Source: Sphingobium sp. CECT 9361 (GTDB lineage: Bacteria; Pseudomonadota; Alphaproteobacteria; Sphingomonadales; Sphingomonadaceae). From it: DNA of 64,000 nt. The notes under the pieces are model-generated. The model was not told the origin of the DNA and made no database searches. It worked only from the letters and a program-made list of their open reading frames with translations. The stretch spans positions 154,779 through 218,778 of the forward strand of contig NZ_CAKKNC010000006.1 of the NCBI RefSeq assembly GCF_918741285.1, in the 5' to 3' direction. Each line of letters opens with the position of its first letter. Within the stretch, counting starts at the first letter, position 1. A program made the position numbers and the translations under genes. Positions 62,035 through 64,000 of the stretch are shown in pieces.

Positions 62035-62267
62035 TCCGCTTCCGGTCCATCTGCGGTGACAATTCCTGACCAGTGCAGGGATCTCAGAATGTCGCGTTTC
62101 GTCGATGAACCGATGAACCTGCCGCTTAACCCGCCGCGCGGGTACGGCGGGAACGTAGAAAAGTTTCGGGCGCCGTCAGAGACATAGATTGAAGGCTGGC
62201 CGCCTACGTCAGCTTCCAAACGTTTGCAAAATGCCGTTGTGCGGCGACAAATGGCGCAAAGCAGGCG
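62035..62267. other. Intergenic stretch without a recognised gene
   Basis: A short open frame at 62089-62187 (begins MSRFVDEPMNLPLNPPRG) is present but has no ribosome site or family match I can name. Nothing else is supported before the AlpA gene. Confidence 0.3.
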
Positions 62268-62477
62268 CTATCGAACTTCGTCAACCCGGTAGAACATGGG
62301 ATTGCGCATCCACTCATTGACCGCTGACTCCCGCCATCCGATACAGCGCGTGGCGATGCGCACTTGCCGGGGGAACGTGCCGTCCTGGATCTTTCGATAG
62401 AGCGTGGCCCGCGACAGGCCGGTGCGGTCGAGCACGGCGTTGAGGCGAAGGACGCGGTCGGGAAACGGGTTTGTCAT
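62268..62477 (-). CDS. AlpA-family phage/island regulator
   Basis: 69 residues from ATG 62477 (AGGAGAA upstream). RLNAVLDRTGLSRATLYRKI, followed by GTFPRQVRIATRCIGWRESAVNEWM, is the MerR-like HTH of AlpA/excisionase-type regulators (prophage CP4-57 AlpA). These switch excision or gene expression of integrated elements. It marks an integrated element whose integrase is not in this window. Confidence 0.9.
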   Translation of the reverse strand: MTNPFPDRVLRLNAVLDRTGLSRATLYRKIQDGTFPRQVRIATRCIGWRESAVNEWMRNPMFYRVDEVR

Positions 62478-63055
62478 AAAGCAATTCTCCTGAGCTGTGG
62501 TTGGTTGTCTTGTCCGTCTGGAATGAGATTTGAGATGCCAATGGCCAGCGTCAAGAGTGCCGAAACCAGTGCCAAACCGACCATTCTGTCCGTATTTGTA
62601 CATAGAGGTGCCACTCTATCCGGGCGTGAATGAGAATTAATTTTCATTGCGTGCGTGATGGCGTCTCAGGCCGTCTCGGCCTGACCGCGCTCTACTTCCG
62701 CTTGCGCTCCAGCCGCGCCGTCTCGGCCGTCGCGCCGGCATCGCCGTGACGATCGCATGACGCGCTGCCGGCCCGCACACAGCGGGCCGGTCGGAATGCA
62801 TCGCATCCCTTTGGTGGTCGCCGCGCGCATGGCGCGGCGGCGTTGGGCCTACGGCGTCACGGTGGCGGGGGGCGTCGCTGCCCCCTACCCCCGCCTCGGC
62901 GACGCGCAACCCTTCCGCTTCGCGACCGGGTGCTTCTCTTCGTTCCGCCCCTTCGGGTGCGCCCCGCCTTAAGCCGGCGGGGCTTCTGGTCCGCTCCTGC
63001 CGCCCCCCGCCACCCTGGCGCCGGTCGCTGGCGGTTGAAGAAGGAGTGAAGGACC
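62478..63055. other. GC-rich leader with strong hairpins upstream of the ardC-like gene
   Basis: No gene is supported in 578 bases; open frames on both strands here are low-complexity Arg/Pro-rich translations. Two strong hairpins: CCGGCCCGC-ACACA-GCGGGCCGG at 62768-62790 and CGCCGCGC-GCATG-GCGCGGCG at 62819-62839. A long GC-rich leader is common before DUF1738/ardC genes on sphingomonad plasmids and islands. GAAGGAG lies just before ATG 63056. Confidence 0.5.
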
Positions 63056-63898
63056 ATGAGCCTTTCGGATCGTCAAAGCCTCTACAGTGAGGTTACGTCC
63101 AAAATCATCGCCGAGCTAGAGGAAGGCAGACTGCCATGGGCGCAGCCATGGGATGCCACGCGGTGCCCGGTAACCATGCCGCACAATGGGGTGTCAGGCC
63201 GGGTGTATTCCGGCATCAATGTGCTGATCCTGTGGGCGTCCGGGATCGGACAGGGTTTCGAAGCGCAGCGCTGGCTGACATATCGGCAGGCCGAAACGGC
63301 AGGCGGCCATGTCCGGCGCGGGGAGAAGGGAACGGTCATCTGTTACGCCGACCGCTTCACGCCAAGGGATGAGGCCGAACAGGCACGAGGCCAGGACCGC
63401 GAGGCACGGACCATTGCTTTTCTGAAGCGCTTCACCGTGTTTAATGTGGCGCAGTGCGCGGGGCTGCCCGAAGCGCTGACCGACATTCCAGCACAGCCCG
63501 ATCCGGTCATGGCGATTGCCGAGGCCGACCGGGTGATAGCTGCGACGGGGGCGGATTTTCGGATTGGGGGAAGCGAGGCCTTTTATTCGCCTGCACAGGA
63601 CTTTGTGCAGGTGCCGCCGCAGGCCGCATTTCACGATCCGGTGAACTGGTACCGCACCGCATTACATGAGCTGGGACATCATAGTGGTCATGTCAGCCGT
63701 CTGAACCGCGATCAGTCCGGCCCCTTTGGATCGGCGGCCTACGCCAAGGAAGAAATGGTCGCGGAAATGACGGCCGCTTTCACCTGCGCTTCGCTTGGTA
63801 TCCAGCCCACCGTCCGGCATGCCGATTACATCGGGTCTTGGCTTGAGTTATGGCGAGGTGAGCATAACTTGATTAATCGCGAGGTGTCGATAATGTGA
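63056..63898 (+). CDS. ArdC-like antirestriction/DUF1738 metallopeptidase, 3' end altered
   Basis: 280 residues. The N-terminal ssDNA-binding domain (about 8-125: EVTSKIIAELEEGRLPWAQPW, then SGINVLILW and YRQAETAGGHVRRGEKGT) is followed by a zincin-like domain with His204, Glu205 and His208 (HELGHHSGH) and EEMVAEMTAAF. ArdC proteins protect incoming plasmid or island DNA from restriction. The family normally ends about 30 residues later with a helix after DYIGSWLE; here the frame leaves that pattern (LWRGEHNLINREVSIM) and stops, so the last helix is replaced, probably by an insertion whose end lies near 63848-63890. Confidence 0.85.
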   Translation: MSLSDRQSLYSEVTSKIIAELEEGRLPWAQPWDATRCPVTMPHNGVSGRVYSGINVLILWASGIGQGFEAQRWLTYRQAETAGGHVRRGEKGTVICYADRFTPRDEAEQARGQDREARTIAFLKRFTVFNVAQCAGLPEALTDIPAQPDPVMAIAEADRVIAATGADFRIGGSEAFYSPAQDFVQVPPQAAFHDPVNWYRTALHELGHHSGHVSRLNRDQSGPFGSAAYAKEEMVAEMTAAFTCASLGIQPTVRHADYIGSWLELWRGEHNLINREVSIM

Positions 63899-63957
63899 AG
63901 GAAGGCGGCCAGATTGGCTGAGTTCTGGGGTTTCCTGCCCACGTTCCTTCACATTAT
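63890..63957. repeat. 14-base perfect inverted repeat at the broken ardC end
   Basis: ATAATGTGAAGGAA (63890-63903) is repeated in inverted form as TTCCTTCACATTAT (63944-63957), with 40 bases between. The left arm overlaps the new ardC stop codon. It could be the terminal or recombinase-binding repeat of a mobile element that continues beyond the right edge. Confidence 0.5.
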
Positions 63958-64000
63958 TTCAAAGCGTGTCGAGCCAGGCGAGTACGCTTGCATCGCGCTT

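Noticed and set aside
62637..63057. Open frames in the GC-rich leader before ardC
   Set aside because: Arg/Pro/Gly-rich low-complexity translations on all frames, as expected from GC-rich hairpin DNA.
1..64000. CRISPR arrays, rRNA and tRNA genes
   Set aside because: No regularly spaced repeats and no cloverleaf or rRNA-like sequence were recognised by reading; a covariance-model search was not possible.

Overview
The window looks like a chromosomal or large-plasmid segment of an alphaproteobacterium of the sphingomonad type (Sphingobium/Sphingomonas/Novosphingobium-like). This is inferred from four large TonB-dependent receptors with the xxVVTAQKR plug start, the catabolic gene style, and an ArdC/AlpA accessory region at the right end. 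No rRNA, tRNA or CRISPR array was seen.

Region 1 (1-9.5 kb) starts inside an amidase gene, followed by a divergent MarR regulator with two perfect palindromic operators. A complete minus-strand catechol ortho-cleavage operon follows: catB, catC, catA, pcaI, pcaJ, pcaF, pcaD and an MHS-type transporter, with the LysR regulator catR divergent. catB carries an in-frame amber codon, so as read the pathway is broken at muconate cycloisomerase.

Region 2 (9-23.4 kb) holds a second, related MarR, two TonB receptors, AraC and TetR regulators, an APH-type kinase paired with a class III PLP enzyme of phospho-lyase type, two SDRs, and an operon of an acyl-CoA-dehydrogenase-like oxygenase, a small protein and an SDR. 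The last resembles indole/indole-acetate (iac/iif) loci that end in catechol or anthranilate. Sites related to the MarR palindrome lie upstream of these units, suggesting one regulon with the amidase. An HDAC-fold deacylase follows.

Region 3 (23.8-53.5 kb) is an amine-catabolism island. A three-gene cassette (ornithine-cyclodeaminase/mu-crystallin-like protein, Rid-family protein, GTG-started FAD amine oxidase) occurs twice. Between the copies are an amine permease, an aldehyde dehydrogenase, a Tat-exported covalent-flavin oxidase and a secreted fusion of a SnoaL/NTF2-like domain with a diheme c4-type cytochrome. Further on are a G3E GTPase, a YtcJ-like amidohydrolase, two TonB receptors, two free SnoaL-like proteins, a second permease/aldehyde dehydrogenase pair, a TIGR04076 protein, an aldo/keto reductase and an MFS transporter. 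A working model is uptake of an aromatic or alkaloid amine through the receptors, periplasmic and cytoplasmic oxidation to an aldehyde and then an acid, with ring products entering the catechol branch. The actual substrate cannot be read from the sequence.

Region 4 (53.8-61.3 kb) is a two-component system followed by a heavy-metal RND efflux operon (adaptor, pump, DUF3240 protein, outer-membrane factor). Region 5 (61.3-64 kb) is an accessory or integration zone: decayed DUF488 fragment, tandem TACCCCCACA repeats, AlpA-like regulator, and an ardC-like antirestriction gene whose 3' end appears cut by another element.
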